A DNA stretch of 64,000 bases. Source: an uncultured Sphingobacteriales bacterium (GTDB taxonomy: Bacteria > Bacteroidota > Bacteroidia > Chitinophagales > Chitinophagaceae). The translations under genes were made by a program, and so were the position numbers. Of this stretch, positions 7,929 through 17,490 are shown in pieces. How positions within the stretch are numbered: the first letter of the stretch is position 1; every line of letters starts with the position of its first letter. Under the pieces are notes generated by a model, which worked only from the letters and a program-made list of their open reading frames with translations, searched no databases and was not told where the DNA came from. The stretch spans positions 1-64,000 of the forward strand of contig CALMQS010000108.1 of NCBI GenBank assembly GCA_937871285.1, written 5' to 3'.

Positions 7929-10340
7929 ATGTTTAAAAATTATTTCAAAACCGCCTGGCGGAATGTAATGAAGCATAAAACTTTTTCCTTCATTAATATT
8001 TTTGGCTTAACCATTGGATTGGCAAGCTTCCTGCTGATCGCCTTATATATTTTTGATGAGCTTACGTTTGACCGTTTTCATAAAAGTGCAGAAAACATTT
8101 ATCGTGTTATAGAAACCAAAACAACACCTGAAGGAAAACAAACCAAAAGCGCAGGCGCGGGGTTCCAGGTTTCCGAAAAGCCCAAAACCGACTTCCCCGA
8201 AGTAAAAGATGCTGCCCGGCTGACCGCTTTAGGAAGGGTGAATGTGTCTACCACTGAAAATACCAACGTGTTTTATGAAACGTATACGCTGGCAAACCAG
8301 GGGTTTTTAAACACTTTCAGTTTTGAACTGTTGGAAGGCGACCGGCACACCGCATTAACTGCCCCTCATTCTGTAATTGTAACAGAGGAAGCCGCTCAAA
8401 AATTATTCAGCATTACCCATGTAATTGGCAAGATGATAAAGAATGACAGGGACAAACAGCTTTTTAAGATCACTGCCGTCTTAAAAAATTTCCCCGTTAA
8501 TTCCCACCTCTCCTTTAACCTGCTTTTTTCTGAATCAAGCATTACTGATGATGATTTCAGGCAGTTTATAAGCTCAGATTGGAATTCCGGCGCTTTTGCA
8601 AGTTATTTATTATTAGATGGCAAAGCCGATGCGTATAAGGTTGAAACAAAAATAAACCAGTTGACTGCCGCCGGTAAAAACAATGAACCCGGGATTAAAA
8701 GACAGTATACACTTCAACCTTTAAAAGACATTCATTTTTATTCCAATGATATTGAAGGCTATTCCGGCAGAAAAGGTAATATTTCATATGTATATGTTTT
8801 TTGCATCATTGCATTGTTCGTTTTACTCATCGCCTGTATCAACTACATGAACTTAACTACTGCACGCTTTGCCAGCAGGGCAAAAGAAATAGCCGTACGA
8901 AAAGTAGCAGGTGCTTCAAGGATGAGACTTACGGGGCAATTCCTTGCGGAAGCATTTTTATTGACCACCGTTGCACTGCTGCTTGCATTGATACTGGTTA
9001 AGTTGCTGTTGCCTTCTTTTAATGCATTCACAGAAAAACAATTAACGCTTAACAATCAAACCGACTTTCGCATTTATGCAGGCGTTTTTATAATCTTTAT
9101 CATCACAGGGTTACTGTCGGGCATGTATCCTGCACTGTTTCAATCGGCTGCCAAACCCCTTTTATTGCTTAAGAACAAGGTCAATATTGGCAAAGGAAAT
9201 CTTTCCATGCGGCGTTCGCTGGTCGTTTTCCAGTTTGCGCTTTCCATTATTATGATCATTGCCACCATTGTGGTTTACCTGCAAATGAAATATGTAAACA
9301 CAAAGGATATGGGCTTTAACAAAGAACAATTGCTTGTGGTGGATATCAACAGCGGGAAGATCAGGCAGAGCGCCGAAGCCATTAAAGCTTCCTTTGCAGC
9401 ATTGGCACAGGTAAAAAACGTTTCGGTTAGTTCAAGAGTACCGGGCGAATGGAAAGACCTTCCCAGAATAAAAGTAAAGAATGAAAAAATACAAACGCCT
9501 GAAGGTGATGACATGTATTTCATTGGTGTGGATGATCAGTTCTTAGAAACTTTCCGGATAGATTTATTGCAGGGAAGAAATTTTGCTGCCGGCAGTGTTG
9601 CCGATTCTTCGGCAGTGCTGATCAACGAAACGGCAGCCAAAGCATTGGGCATCACCCGGCCTTCAGAACAACGGATTGAAATACCATTGGATCAGCCATT
9701 CAAAGCAAGCGTAATTGGTATAGTGAAGGATTTTAATTTCCAGTCGTTGCGTGAGCCGCTTGCGCCTATGGTATTGGGCTTTCAAAAAAATCCCGTTCAG
9801 CCTATTGATTACTTTACCGTAAAAGTAACAACAGGTAATATGAGCGAAACGCTTAAGCAAATGGATGCTGTTCTTCATGGCTTTGATCAGAACCACCTGT
9901 TCGAATATCATTTCTTAGATAAGCAGTGGGAGTTGTTTTACCGTGATGACAAGGTAAGAGAGGCCATCTTTCTTATTGTTGCCATCCTCACCATTGTAAT
10001 TGCATGCCTGGGCTTGTTTGGCTTAGCCACTTACGCAGCCGAACAACGTATCAAAGAGATCGGTATCCGCAAAGTATTTGGGGCAAGCGTTAGCAGCATT
10101 GTAAACATGCTGTCGGTCGATTTTTTAAAGTTGGTTTGTATTGCCGCCGCAATTGCCTTTCCTGTTGCGTGGCTGACAATGAACAAATGGCTGGCCGATT
10201 TCGCCTATCGTATCCACATTAGCTGGTGGATATTTGTGATAGCGGGTATAACAGCATTCCTGATCGCCCTGTTTACCATCAGCTTCCAGGCGATCAAAGC
10301 AGCGGTGGTAAGCCCGGTGAAGTCACTCCGCACGGAGTAA
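7929..10340 (+). CDS. MacB/FtsX-type ABC transporter permease, tandem copy 3
   Basis: An 803-residue permease beginning MFKNYFKTAWRN, with the same doubled MacB-FtsX arrangement: first membrane helix around residues 20-42, FtsX helices around 285-425 (motif RAKEIAVRKVAGAS), second soluble domain, and C-terminal FtsX domain (motif EQRIKEIGIRKVFGAS). As with the other two copies, no ATPase or membrane-fusion partner is nearby. Differences are concentrated in the periplasmic domains, as expected if the copies have diverged in substrate or partner. The gene ends in the conserved SPVKSLRTE tail, which copy 1 shares almost exactly. Confidence 0.92.
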   Translation: MFKNYFKTAWRNVMKHKTFSFINIFGLTIGLASFLLIALYIFDELTFDRFHKSAENIYRVIETKTTPEGKQTKSAGAGFQVSEKPKTDFPEVKDAARLTALGRVNVSTTENTNVFYETYTLANQGFLNTFSFELLEGDRHTALTAPHSVIVTEEAAQKLFSITHVIGKMIKNDRDKQLFKITAVLKNFPVNSHLSFNLLFSESSITDDDFRQFISSDWNSGAFASYLLLDGKADAYKVETKINQLTAAGKNNEPGIKRQYTLQPLKDIHFYSNDIEGYSGRKGNISYVYVFCIIALFVLLIACINYMNLTTARFASRAKEIAVRKVAGASRMRLTGQFLAEAFLLTTVALLLALILVKLLLPSFNAFTEKQLTLNNQTDFRIYAGVFIIFIITGLLSGMYPALFQSAAKPLLLLKNKVNIGKGNLSMRRSLVVFQFALSIIMIIATIVVYLQMKYVNTKDMGFNKEQLLVVDINSGKIRQSAEAIKASFAALAQVKNVSVSSRVPGEWKDLPRIKVKNEKIQTPEGDDMYFIGVDDQFLETFRIDLLQGRNFAAGSVADSSAVLINETAAKALGITRPSEQRIEIPLDQPFKASVIGIVKDFNFQSLREPLAPMVLGFQKNPVQPIDYFTVKVTTGNMSETLKQMDAVLHGFDQNHLFEYHFLDKQWELFYRDDKVREAIFLIVAILTIVIACLGLFGLATYAAEQRIKEIGIRKVFGASVSSIVNMLSVDFLKLVCIAAAIAFPVAWLTMNKWLADFAYRIHISWWIFVIAGITAFLIALFTISFQAIKAAVVSPVKSLRTE

Positions 10341-10400
10341 AACAAATGTGGAAAATGTGATGAATATGGAGATGTGAAAATGTGGCAATTTGAAAATAAG

Positions 10401-10435
10401 GCGGTACGTACGTGACGAAAAGAGCGTCAGACCGC
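10401..10435. repeat. Dispersed REP-like palindrome, copy 3
   Basis: Arms GCGGT and ACCGC enclose ACGT...GCGT pairing. It lies after AAATGTG-type words that follow the third permease, the same arrangement as copy 2. Confidence 0.7.
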
Positions 10436-10609
10436 GGGATAAATGTGAGAAATTAATTCGCGCCGGGGGGGGCCTCACAACCGTGGTGGGCTAGCTACGA
10501 AACCCTGGTGCTAACAATTTGCCGGGGTCTCACCCTGCCCATAGTTGCCGTACTGTGAAGACCCCGTCGGGAAGAAAAGTTTATAAAAATGTGCAACTGT
10601 GAAGCCCGG
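10436..10609. other. Intergenic stretch with a long inverted repeat
   Basis: The region between convergent genes contains GGGGTCT (about 10524) and AGACCCC (about 10558) as an inverted pair enclosing about 27 bases, plus a G-run and CCGTGGTGGG. It is G/C richer than its surroundings. I see no gene here; open frames crossing it lack protein-like features. It may be a remnant of a repeat element or a bidirectional terminator. Confidence 0.3.
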
Positions 10610-11923
10610 TCATGTATCAGGAGTTTGTCCCATGTGTTTTTTAAAAGCAGTAGTGAAACTGTTCCTGTTGTTAAAACCACTTTCCTCTGCAAGCGCCTGC
10701 AGGGTGAGGAGTTTTCCTGCTCCTGATTTTATGAGGATACAGGCATGGCGGACGCGCTGGAAATTAATAAAATCATTGAAATGCTGTTTGTGCTCCTGAT
10801 GTATTACAGCAGATAATAAATAAGGCTGATACCCGGTTGCGATGGAGAGGTCACGCATGGAATAACCTTTCTGGAGATACGCATGATCTTCAACCAAAAC
10901 CTCATCTATCTTTAGGGCTATTTCCTTAATTTTTTCTTCCGAAAGATATTCCAGTAATTTCGGAATATGACTGGTTTCCTGGTGAATATCATTATTAGAA
11001 GTTATGTCTTTACTTGCCAGAAAGTCCTGACCAGGTGTTTGATCTTTTGCTGCATTTCCGGTCAAAGAAGTAGAAGTCCGTTCCTCTCCTATGTCCGCTG
11101 CATTTTCCCTTTTTATATGCCGGGAAGAATCAGGATATGAGATGATAAGCCCCCTGAGTCCATAAAGGATTTCCGGACTAAAGAATAGCAAAACGATCTG
11201 AACAAATACGCCGGCAGATATTGAAGTGTGGATTATGATGAAATTATAGGGACTGGCGCCGATAAAAAAATTAAGGTAGAAAGGTAAAAAATAGAAAGCC
11301 TGTAGCACACATGTAATAACAAACCACCTGATAATAGCCCTGTTCTCTTTAAGCAATACATTAAACTGTCTGATCCGGCTGGTGCAATAAAGCATCCTGA
11401 TCTGCAATACCCAATAGGTTGTCATCAGCAGGGTTCTGACTATTACCCAGTTGATAGAAGGTGTGATCCAGCCGTTCTGCAAGCTCTGACCTCTGTCAGG
11501 CATTTGCATTTCCCTGGTTGCCATCGCTATTTTTTCCGGACCCGGCAAAAGGAAAACAGGAAGATAGTCAATAGTATATAGCAATGCAGGTATAAAATGA
11601 ACAAGGTCAAATGCCTTGAATACTTTGGGTTTCAATATTGATCTGAAGTAAAAAAAAGATAGCGGCATGATCATAAGACCAATTACGTTTCCGGTACGAA
11701 AAAGATGGTACCACGGCACATCTTTCATCATCTGGGTATACACAAGAAAAACAATAAAATTGCCACCGCAGGCGGTAAAGAAATAGAGGGATAACAGTTT
11801 GTTCTGCTTATTCTGTTTCCCGCTGTATTTCCATAATATTGCTGAAATTAAGAGGCATATTACTATGCCTGCTGAATAAACCCAATTGGATAAGTTAAAT
11901 GTTTCCGGCATTGTAGTGATCAT
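10610..11923 (-). CDS. AraC-family regulator with N-terminal membrane domain
   Basis: A 437-residue protein. The first about 245 residues form seven or so hydrophobic helices, followed by a polar linker (about 250-320) and a C-terminal AraC-type helix-turn-helix pair (about 335-437; GYSMRDLSIATGYQPYLLSA and ALAEESGFNNRNSFTTAFKK). This design, a multi-helix membrane sensor fused to a cytoplasmic AraC DNA-binding domain, is common in Bacteroidota and suggests a membrane-proximal signal directly controls transcription. The C-terminus stops at GQTPDT, a few residues shorter than the usual TPSxYR ending, so the last helix may be clipped. It is convergent with the permease genes and lies downstream of the pigment-type operon, so its targets are not evident. 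Confidence 0.85.
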   Translation of the reverse strand: MITTMPETFNLSNWVYSAGIVICLLISAILWKYSGKQNKQNKLLSLYFFTACGGNFIVFLVYTQMMKDVPWYHLFRTGNVIGLMIMPLSFFYFRSILKPKVFKAFDLVHFIPALLYTIDYLPVFLLPGPEKIAMATREMQMPDRGQSLQNGWITPSINWVIVRTLLMTTYWVLQIRMLYCTSRIRQFNVLLKENRAIIRWFVITCVLQAFYFLPFYLNFFIGASPYNFIIIHTSISAGVFVQIVLLFFSPEILYGLRGLIISYPDSSRHIKRENAADIGEERTSTSLTGNAAKDQTPGQDFLASKDITSNNDIHQETSHIPKLLEYLSEEKIKEIALKIDEVLVEDHAYLQKGYSMRDLSIATGYQPYLLSAVIHQEHKQHFNDFINFQRVRHACILIKSGAGKLLTLQALAEESGFNNRNSFTTAFKKHMGQTPDT

Positions 11924-12089
11924 TTTCCAAATACAACACTTATTTATGTACTAACGGTAACCCCACCGGCGAAAGGCCTATACCAGGCGTCCGCCAGGAA
12001 TGGTACGGAAGAGGGCAGGAAAAGAGCCAGCGCGATTGTCCGGATGAATCATTCAGGCGACAACGACCTTTAGTCGTGCCGGGATGAGG

Positions 12090-13844
12090 TTATTCTCCTG
12101 CGCCATCCTGCTCTTCTTCAACAACAGGGGGAACAGTATAAGCAACCGAAGCCTCACGTGCAGCACGTTTTTGGGCCGGGGTTAGCGGCTGGATCCATGA
12201 ATTATCATAAGGTTGGAAACAGGGTTTAGCCAACAGTTCCTGTAAGGAAACTTTACCGTCTATGTACCGGCATAAAGCAGTAAATGCCTGCCTGTTCTCT
12301 TTTTTTAAGATCAGCAAACTGGCATTGGTACCTGCTTTCGCAGCAATGGGCACGCCTCCGCCCAGCTCGGCCCAATGGCCGCCCAGCAACAGGTTTTTTA
12401 CCGGCGTTTGGTAATGGGCTATCCTGCTTTGCATGTTCTTTCGTCCGGGTTTTGCTCCCATCATCGTTCCGTTCTTATTACCGGTATAACGGTAATGGGT
12501 AACCGGTGTTGCCACTTCATAAAACAATATATGCGATCGCAGCCCGGGAGCTACCAGCGCTTCTACCCTTCCAATAATAATTTCAGCGATTTCTTTTTTT
12601 AATGTTTTATAGGCTTCTCCCCGGATGTAATTGCCCTGCTCATCCCGCGTAGTACACCAGTTATTGCTGTAATCCATCAGCGCCGGCATAAATAAAGTAA
12701 GTGAGCCATGTCCTTCCGGCACCATCGTCTTATCTCTCACAGATGGCGCCAGTATGCTGATTTCGGTGGTAGCAGGATCGCCGGTATGATGACTGTCGTA
12801 TGACTGTCTCTCATCTGCAACATGTATCATCTCTTCACCAAAGCCCAATTCCTCTGCGCTGCAATTAAGAGCAATGGAAATGGTTACAGATGAAGTATAC
12901 AATTCAGCATGCTGCAGTTTACTTTTCAGTTTTACAGGAACAGCATTGGCCGGCAACATCTTTTCATACAGGGTTTCAATATCACATGCGGCAATTACAT
13001 ACTTGCTGCTGAGCTGCTGTAATTTACCTTTATGTACAAACGCCACCCCGGTAGCAGTATTTTCACGCACTATAATTTCCTTAACGCTGCATTGCGTGCA
13101 CACCACGTTATTATAAAATTCAACTACATGCTGCAACCATTGGGGTATTACCTGCCCGCCTCCTTTTGGCGGACACTGGAAATCGTTGGCATACGACCAG
13201 CCTATAGGAACCATGCAACCAATTAGTTCGGTTTCCGAGGCAAAAATGCTGTGCAGCTTCTCATCTTTAAAGAATCGTTTTAATCCCTTCTTTAAACCCT
13301 TTTCCCCACTGTATGAAATAAAAGGAATAAAAGGCAGGATCACCTTAAGCACCTTTAACTTGTTTTGCAATTTTTCTGAAAAAGACATGGTTTCTTCCGA
13401 TCTGAATATCTGGTTCAGATTGTTAAGTGAGTTCCCTATTTTTTGGGCTTTGAAAAAAAAACGTTCAATTCCTTCTTTTTCATTTGGGAATTCTGCACTC
13501 AACTGATCCCTTAATTCATCAGGATTATTGGTAAGGAGGTAATTATAACCACTGCCCTTATATCGCCGGGTGTGCTCCAGGGTAATAGCTTTTGGATGAT
13601 CATTACCCAGCACATCAAAAAGTTTGGTAACCATCCCTTCCGGGCCATACTGGTTCAGCCAGTGAATGGCGGTATCAAAAATAAAATCTTTTCTCCTGAA
13701 ACCGGCTAAGTATCCGCCCACATGCGGCTCTTTTTCCAGTACACAAACCGAAAGTCCTGCCTTGCTTAATAAAGCCGCAGCAGTTAATCCGCCTATGCCG
13801 GCGCCTATGATTACCACATCATAATGCGTCTCCAGTTTTTTCAT
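12090..13844 (-). CDS. Phytoene desaturase-like FAD oxidoreductase (584 aa)
   Basis: The N-terminus has a dinucleotide-binding fold, VVIIGAGIGGLTAAALLSKAG followed by EKEPHVGG, matching the CrtI/CRTISO branch of FAD-dependent amine oxidase-like enzymes. A C-terminal GGHWAELGGGVPIAAKAG segment is the second FAD-contact region of this family. Carotenoid desaturases and isomerases act on polyene chains. Here the gene follows AcpS, a C45 enzyme, a second desaturase-like protein and an MMPL fusion, a gene set recalled from flexirubin/aryl-polyene loci, so a role in desaturating or modifying a polyene acyl chain is likely but inferred. A 107-base gap separates it from acpS, so it may have its own promoter. 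Confidence 0.85.
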   Translation of the reverse strand: MKKLETHYDVVIIGAGIGGLTAAALLSKAGLSVCVLEKEPHVGGYLAGFRRKDFIFDTAIHWLNQYGPEGMVTKLFDVLGNDHPKAITLEHTRRYKGSGYNYLLTNNPDELRDQLSAEFPNEKEGIERFFFKAQKIGNSLNNLNQIFRSEETMSFSEKLQNKLKVLKVILPFIPFISYSGEKGLKKGLKRFFKDEKLHSIFASETELIGCMVPIGWSYANDFQCPPKGGGQVIPQWLQHVVEFYNNVVCTQCSVKEIIVRENTATGVAFVHKGKLQQLSSKYVIAACDIETLYEKMLPANAVPVKLKSKLQHAELYTSSVTISIALNCSAEELGFGEEMIHVADERQSYDSHHTGDPATTEISILAPSVRDKTMVPEGHGSLTLFMPALMDYSNNWCTTRDEQGNYIRGEAYKTLKKEIAEIIIGRVEALVAPGLRSHILFYEVATPVTHYRYTGNKNGTMMGAKPGRKNMQSRIAHYQTPVKNLLLGGHWAELGGGVPIAAKAGTNASLLILKKENRQAFTALCRYIDGKVSLQELLAKPCFQPYDNSWIQPLTPAQKRAAREASVAYTVPPVVEEEQDGAGE

Positions 13845-13951
13845 GGCAGGAAATTACTAAACAGATTTCAATTGTATGTTTTAATTATTCCTTTTTGAGC
13901 AGATTTCAAATTTACAGGCACAAAAGCCATGCTTTACGGCGGCATTCATTT

Positions 13952-14317
13952 TCATTGTTCTATTACCACCACTGCCGTTGCCATGCTTTTAACATGCGAT
14001 AATGAAACGTGTATCCTTACTGCGCCGACTGTAACGGCAGTTTCTCCAAGCAATTGCAGTTCCGGCTTACCGTTTCCGGTATTAATAATTTCCACTTCAT
14101 GAAAAGCTGTTCCGTTTTTCCACCCGGTGCCCATCGCTTTAAAAAATGCTTCCTTGGCTGCAAACCTTGCGGCGTAATGCTGGTATTTATTCGTCTTTGA
14201 CTCACAATACGCTATTTCATTTTTTGAAAAAACCAGTTCCCTGAAGCCCTTTTCTTTTTCAATGGCCTTTGCTATCCTGCCGGTTTCAACAATATCTGTT
14301 CCGATACCCGTTACCAT
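13952..14317 (-). CDS. acpS: Holo-[acyl-carrier-protein] synthase
   Basis: A 121-residue AcpS-type 4'-phosphopantetheinyl transferase. Typical motifs are GIGTDIVE at residues 4-11, which carries the magnesium-binding Asp, and the ARFAAKEAFFKAMGTG segment with the WxxKEA-like helix. Near the C-terminus is VSLSH. The enzyme moves phosphopantetheine from coenzyme A onto the serine of acyl carrier proteins. Length is standard for AcpS. It starts one base after the stop of the preceding C45 gene, so they share an operon. It may be the cell's housekeeping AcpS or may serve the dedicated ACPs of the pigment pathway. Confidence 0.93.
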   Translation of the reverse strand: MVTGIGTDIVETGRIAKAIEKEKGFRELVFSKNEIAYCESKTNKYQHYAARFAAKEAFFKAMGTGWKNGTAFHEVEIINTGNGKPELQLLGETAVTVGAVRIHVSLSHVKSMATAVVVIEQ

Positions 14318-14318
14318 T

Positions 14319-15986
14319 TTATTGCAATTTCTTTTGAATATCGGCTATTTGCTGCCGGATATAGGCTTCTTCCTGCTTTGTAGCGATCTCTTTTGTTAAT
14401 GCCTGCTCATAATATTGTATGGCACGGTCAAATTGTTCACGCTTAAAACAATAATCACCCGCAAGTACATACGTATGATAAAACTGCGGGTTGCTGGCTA
14501 CTAAGCTATCTGTATCTACTTCTCCCCCTTCGGCTATACGATGCCTGTATTGCCTGTACTTTTCAAAATGCTTATATTGCTGCGTCAGTAAAAAAGTATC
14601 TGCGGCAACGGTAAGCGCTGAGTTATATATTTCCCTGTTTTCCTGTAGTCCGTGCAGGGCAAAGATCTTATTAAGATCGTAGGCTACAAACTCACCTAAC
14701 TGCCAGGGAGATGTGGACACCCATACCAGTAATTTTTTTGGCTCAAATACAATGGCGTGATGTGCTATTAGCTGGTTCAGCGCCTTTTCATTTCCCATAC
14801 CAATATTGGCATCGTGCAATCCTTTCCTGTCTCTTAATATACTTACGGTATTTTGCACAGTATTTTTTCCTTTCTCCTGTAACAATTCCTGCAGTCTTTT
14901 ATACCGGTAAGCCGAAGCGCTTTCATTGATCTGTTTAATATTGGGTTCCGTTCCCGCCAGTGCTTTGCTTTGAAAATGATTGGCACAAAGAATGTGGTCT
15001 GACTTTGGATCATACACATCTAAGGTATCGGGCGTTTTTTCAATGATCACGGCCTTATTGTCTGCCGCCGATCCAACCAAAAAAGATTCGGATACGAACA
15101 TGGTGCGCTGATGCGCTATAGCAATGGCTTCATCAATAGTAGCGGCATACTGCAATATTTCCCTTGCCACCAGTGAAACCGGTGTGGCAGAGCCGGAAGG
15201 TATACTGCTTTTAGCAGCGTTAATGGTTACGGTAAGTCCTTTTTCATTCATGCCCGACACTACGCCTATAAAGCCGCCCCATGTAACGCTCATGAACTTG
15301 TAACCCTGCGAAGGATTTTCAAAAAGGATGATCTTGTTTTTGGCGAAATCATCACCCACATAAAAATCAAAGTTCCGGCCAATGATCATCGCGCTGTCTT
15401 CCGAGGCCGTATCCCAGGTACCGAAGGAGGTACATCCTACTAAGGCCATGTTCTGTAACGCATGACCAATATCGTGTGCTGCATGGTAATTGAGTATGCG
15501 CTGGTAGTTGGTACCTATATATCCATATGCATCTGAAGCTGATTCCGATATGCCGTATATTTCCTGCTTATATTCATCAATGATATGCTTATCCAGGTTG
15601 CGGTTGAACCAGCCGATCACGTATTTTAAAAAGTGCAGGTAAAAAGTAGAAGGGATCATTTTGCTGATCTGTGCGCTGAAATAATCTTCCTGCGATACCA
15701 GCAATTCTCTGGAAAGCTTGCCATTCACTACTCCCCTTTCAAAAGCATCACCTTCCACATATAATTCAAACAAACCGGATGCGCTTTTTTTCAGCCAGTT
15801 GTTGCCAAGCGTATAAAAACCGTTGCCATGATCTTTACGCTGCCATTGCAGGCTGTCGGCATCCGTAATAACAGGCGGATCCGTTTTGCTTACATATACC
15901 ACGTATGCGAAACCGCAAAGCAATATCAGCATGAATACGCCCATACTGTACAACAGCCATTTTCCAATTTTTCTAACGCTACGCAT
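14319..15986 (-). CDS. C45-family acyltransferase/hydrolase with TPR tail
   Basis: A 555-residue protein with an N-terminal membrane anchor (residues 11-32) and a domain of the acyl-CoA:6-aminopenicillanate acyltransferase (peptidase C45, Ntn-hydrolase) type. The probable nucleophile is Cys185 in LVGCTSFG, followed by the GRNFDFYVGD strand; in the family this cysteine becomes N-terminal after self-cleavage. The last about 60 residues form a TPR-like helix pair (YCFKREQFDRAIQYYEQAL). Related proteins are encoded in flexirubin loci; an amide- or ester-forming or -cleaving step on an acyl product is plausible but not demonstrated. It overlaps the upstream FAD enzyme gene by 8 bases and ends 1 base before acpS. 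Confidence 0.82.
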   Translation of the reverse strand: MRSVRKIGKWLLYSMGVFMLILLCGFAYVVYVSKTDPPVITDADSLQWQRKDHGNGFYTLGNNWLKKSASGLFELYVEGDAFERGVVNGKLSRELLVSQEDYFSAQISKMIPSTFYLHFLKYVIGWFNRNLDKHIIDEYKQEIYGISESASDAYGYIGTNYQRILNYHAAHDIGHALQNMALVGCTSFGTWDTASEDSAMIIGRNFDFYVGDDFAKNKIILFENPSQGYKFMSVTWGGFIGVVSGMNEKGLTVTINAAKSSIPSGSATPVSLVAREILQYAATIDEAIAIAHQRTMFVSESFLVGSAADNKAVIIEKTPDTLDVYDPKSDHILCANHFQSKALAGTEPNIKQINESASAYRYKRLQELLQEKGKNTVQNTVSILRDRKGLHDANIGMGNEKALNQLIAHHAIVFEPKKLLVWVSTSPWQLGEFVAYDLNKIFALHGLQENREIYNSALTVAADTFLLTQQYKHFEKYRQYRHRIAEGGEVDTDSLVASNPQFYHTYVLAGDYCFKREQFDRAIQYYEQALTKEIATKQEEAYIRQQIADIQKKLQ

Positions 15987-17490
15987 TTCTTATTTTTTCA
16001 ACTACGTTTTCGTTACCCAGTAATGACACACAGGTTAACAGTGCGCTTATGGATGAACCCAATACCCCGTGAATATTTATATTTTGCCCGGTAAGGAACA
16101 GGTTCCGCACTTTGGTGCGGGGTGATATAAATGTTTTTAAAGGATCTTTATAATCTTTGGCTATACCGTATAAAGAGCCGTCATAATTGCCTATATAATC
16201 CCTGTAGGAAAGCGGCGTGGAAGTAGTATAGGACTGAATACAATTCCGTAGCCCCGGAAATTTTTCTTCCACGCAATCTAACAATATTTCGGCTTTATAT
16301 TTTTTAAACGCGTTGTAAGTTGTTCCGCGGTCGTTTTCGGCAGAAACCGTATTAAAGGTATGCTGCCAGGGCGCCACCTCATCATAGCGCATATACGTAA
16401 ATATGGTCATGGCATCTGCGTAGGTACCGGTTTTAGCCGAAGGAGGGAAAAAAAGCGCATACCCCAAAGGCCAATTGTCTTCGGTATAATCTGCCAGGTT
16501 CCATATTTCACCTGCTTTATGATAATAATAATTGTGCCTGAAATATTTAAAGCTGCCTTTCTTTAATACAATATGTATTAAAAAGGAAGAAATGGTGTGC
16601 GGAAGATTACGTATGCGTTTACGGTATATGTTTTTAATAACTTCCGCGTTGGTGATCTCCATTGTTTTTGCGGGATGGATATTGGAAATGAACTGATCCG
16701 CGTAATACCTCGCGCCATTGGCGGCTTCGGCGTAAACAGCCTTGCCGGCTTCGGTTACGATCTTTATTACTTCACAGTTCCTGATAATTTCACCACCATT
16801 GCCCCTGATGTTCCCGGCAAGGATCTTTCCAATCTGGGACCCCCCGTTAATGCATTTCCAGGAACTTTCAATATAACTGTTAATAATAAGCGCATGGATG
16901 TAAAACGGCGTTTCATCCGGACGGCCCACATAAAGGGCGTTATTACCAACCAGCACCGCCTGCAGCTTTGTGTTACGGGTTAAAGATGTAATAACGGAAT
17001 GGGTATCTAAGGTCAGCACATCCGCCTTCTCTTCATACAACCCGTTCGTTCTTAAATTATACAAAGGGAACTTATCGCAGGTTTCTTTTATTTTATCACA
17101 ATAATTGCGGATCGCGGTTTCTTCCCCCGGAAAATCATCTGCCAGGCGCTTTATAAAATTCTCATATCCCTGTGCCTGCCGGTATGCTTTCTGATCATTG
17201 CTGATGATAATTTTATCGAAGGCATCCTCATCCATCCGCTGCAGCTTCAGCTTATCCATTACACCCAGGTATTTGAATATCTGGTACAGGTTTTGTCCTT
17301 TATCTAATCCGCCAATATAGTGAACGCCCGAATCGAATATCTCTTTTTCACGCGAAAAAGTTTGCAGGCTGCCGCCAATCTGTTTGTTTTTTTCGAGCAC
17401 GCATACCCGGTAGCCTTCCCTGCTGAGTATGCCACCGCATACCAGCCCGCCGATACCGCTCCCTATGATCACTATGTCAAACCTGTTCAT
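15979..17490 (-). CDS. Phytoene desaturase-like FAD oxidoreductase (503 aa)
   Basis: The N-terminal FAD-binding motif IVIIGSGIGGLVCGGILSREG, then EKNKQIGGSLQTF, places it in the carotenoid desaturase/isomerase-like group. The C-terminal LFLTGQNINIHGVLGSSISA is the second nucleotide-contact segment. It is a diverged paralogue of the 584-residue enzyme at 12090-13844, differing in the central substrate-binding region. Start ATG at 17490 overlaps the stop of the upstream fusion gene (ATGA), showing tight translational coupling. Role: most likely redox processing of a polyene acyl chain in the same pathway; this is inferred from gene order. Confidence 0.86.
   Translation of the reverse strand: MNRFDIVIIGSGIGGLVCGGILSREGYRVCVLEKNKQIGGSLQTFSREKEIFDSGVHYIGGLDKGQNLYQIFKYLGVMDKLKLQRMDEDAFDKIIISNDQKAYRQAQGYENFIKRLADDFPGEETAIRNYCDKIKETCDKFPLYNLRTNGLYEEKADVLTLDTHSVITSLTRNTKLQAVLVGNNALYVGRPDETPFYIHALIINSYIESSWKCINGGSQIGKILAGNIRGNGGEIIRNCEVIKIVTEAGKAVYAEAANGARYYADQFISNIHPAKTMEITNAEVIKNIYRKRIRNLPHTISSFLIHIVLKKGSFKYFRHNYYYHKAGEIWNLADYTEDNWPLGYALFFPPSAKTGTYADAMTIFTYMRYDEVAPWQHTFNTVSAENDRGTTYNAFKKYKAEILLDCVEEKFPGLRNCIQSYTTSTPLSYRDYIGNYDGSLYGIAKDYKDPLKTFISPRTKVRNLFLTGQNINIHGVLGSSISALLTCVSLLGNENVVEKIRNA

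Noticed and set aside
10495..10692. 65-residue open frame across the repeat-rich spacer
   Set aside because: It overlaps the end of the AraC gene in another frame and part of the inverted repeat, with protein-unlike composition.
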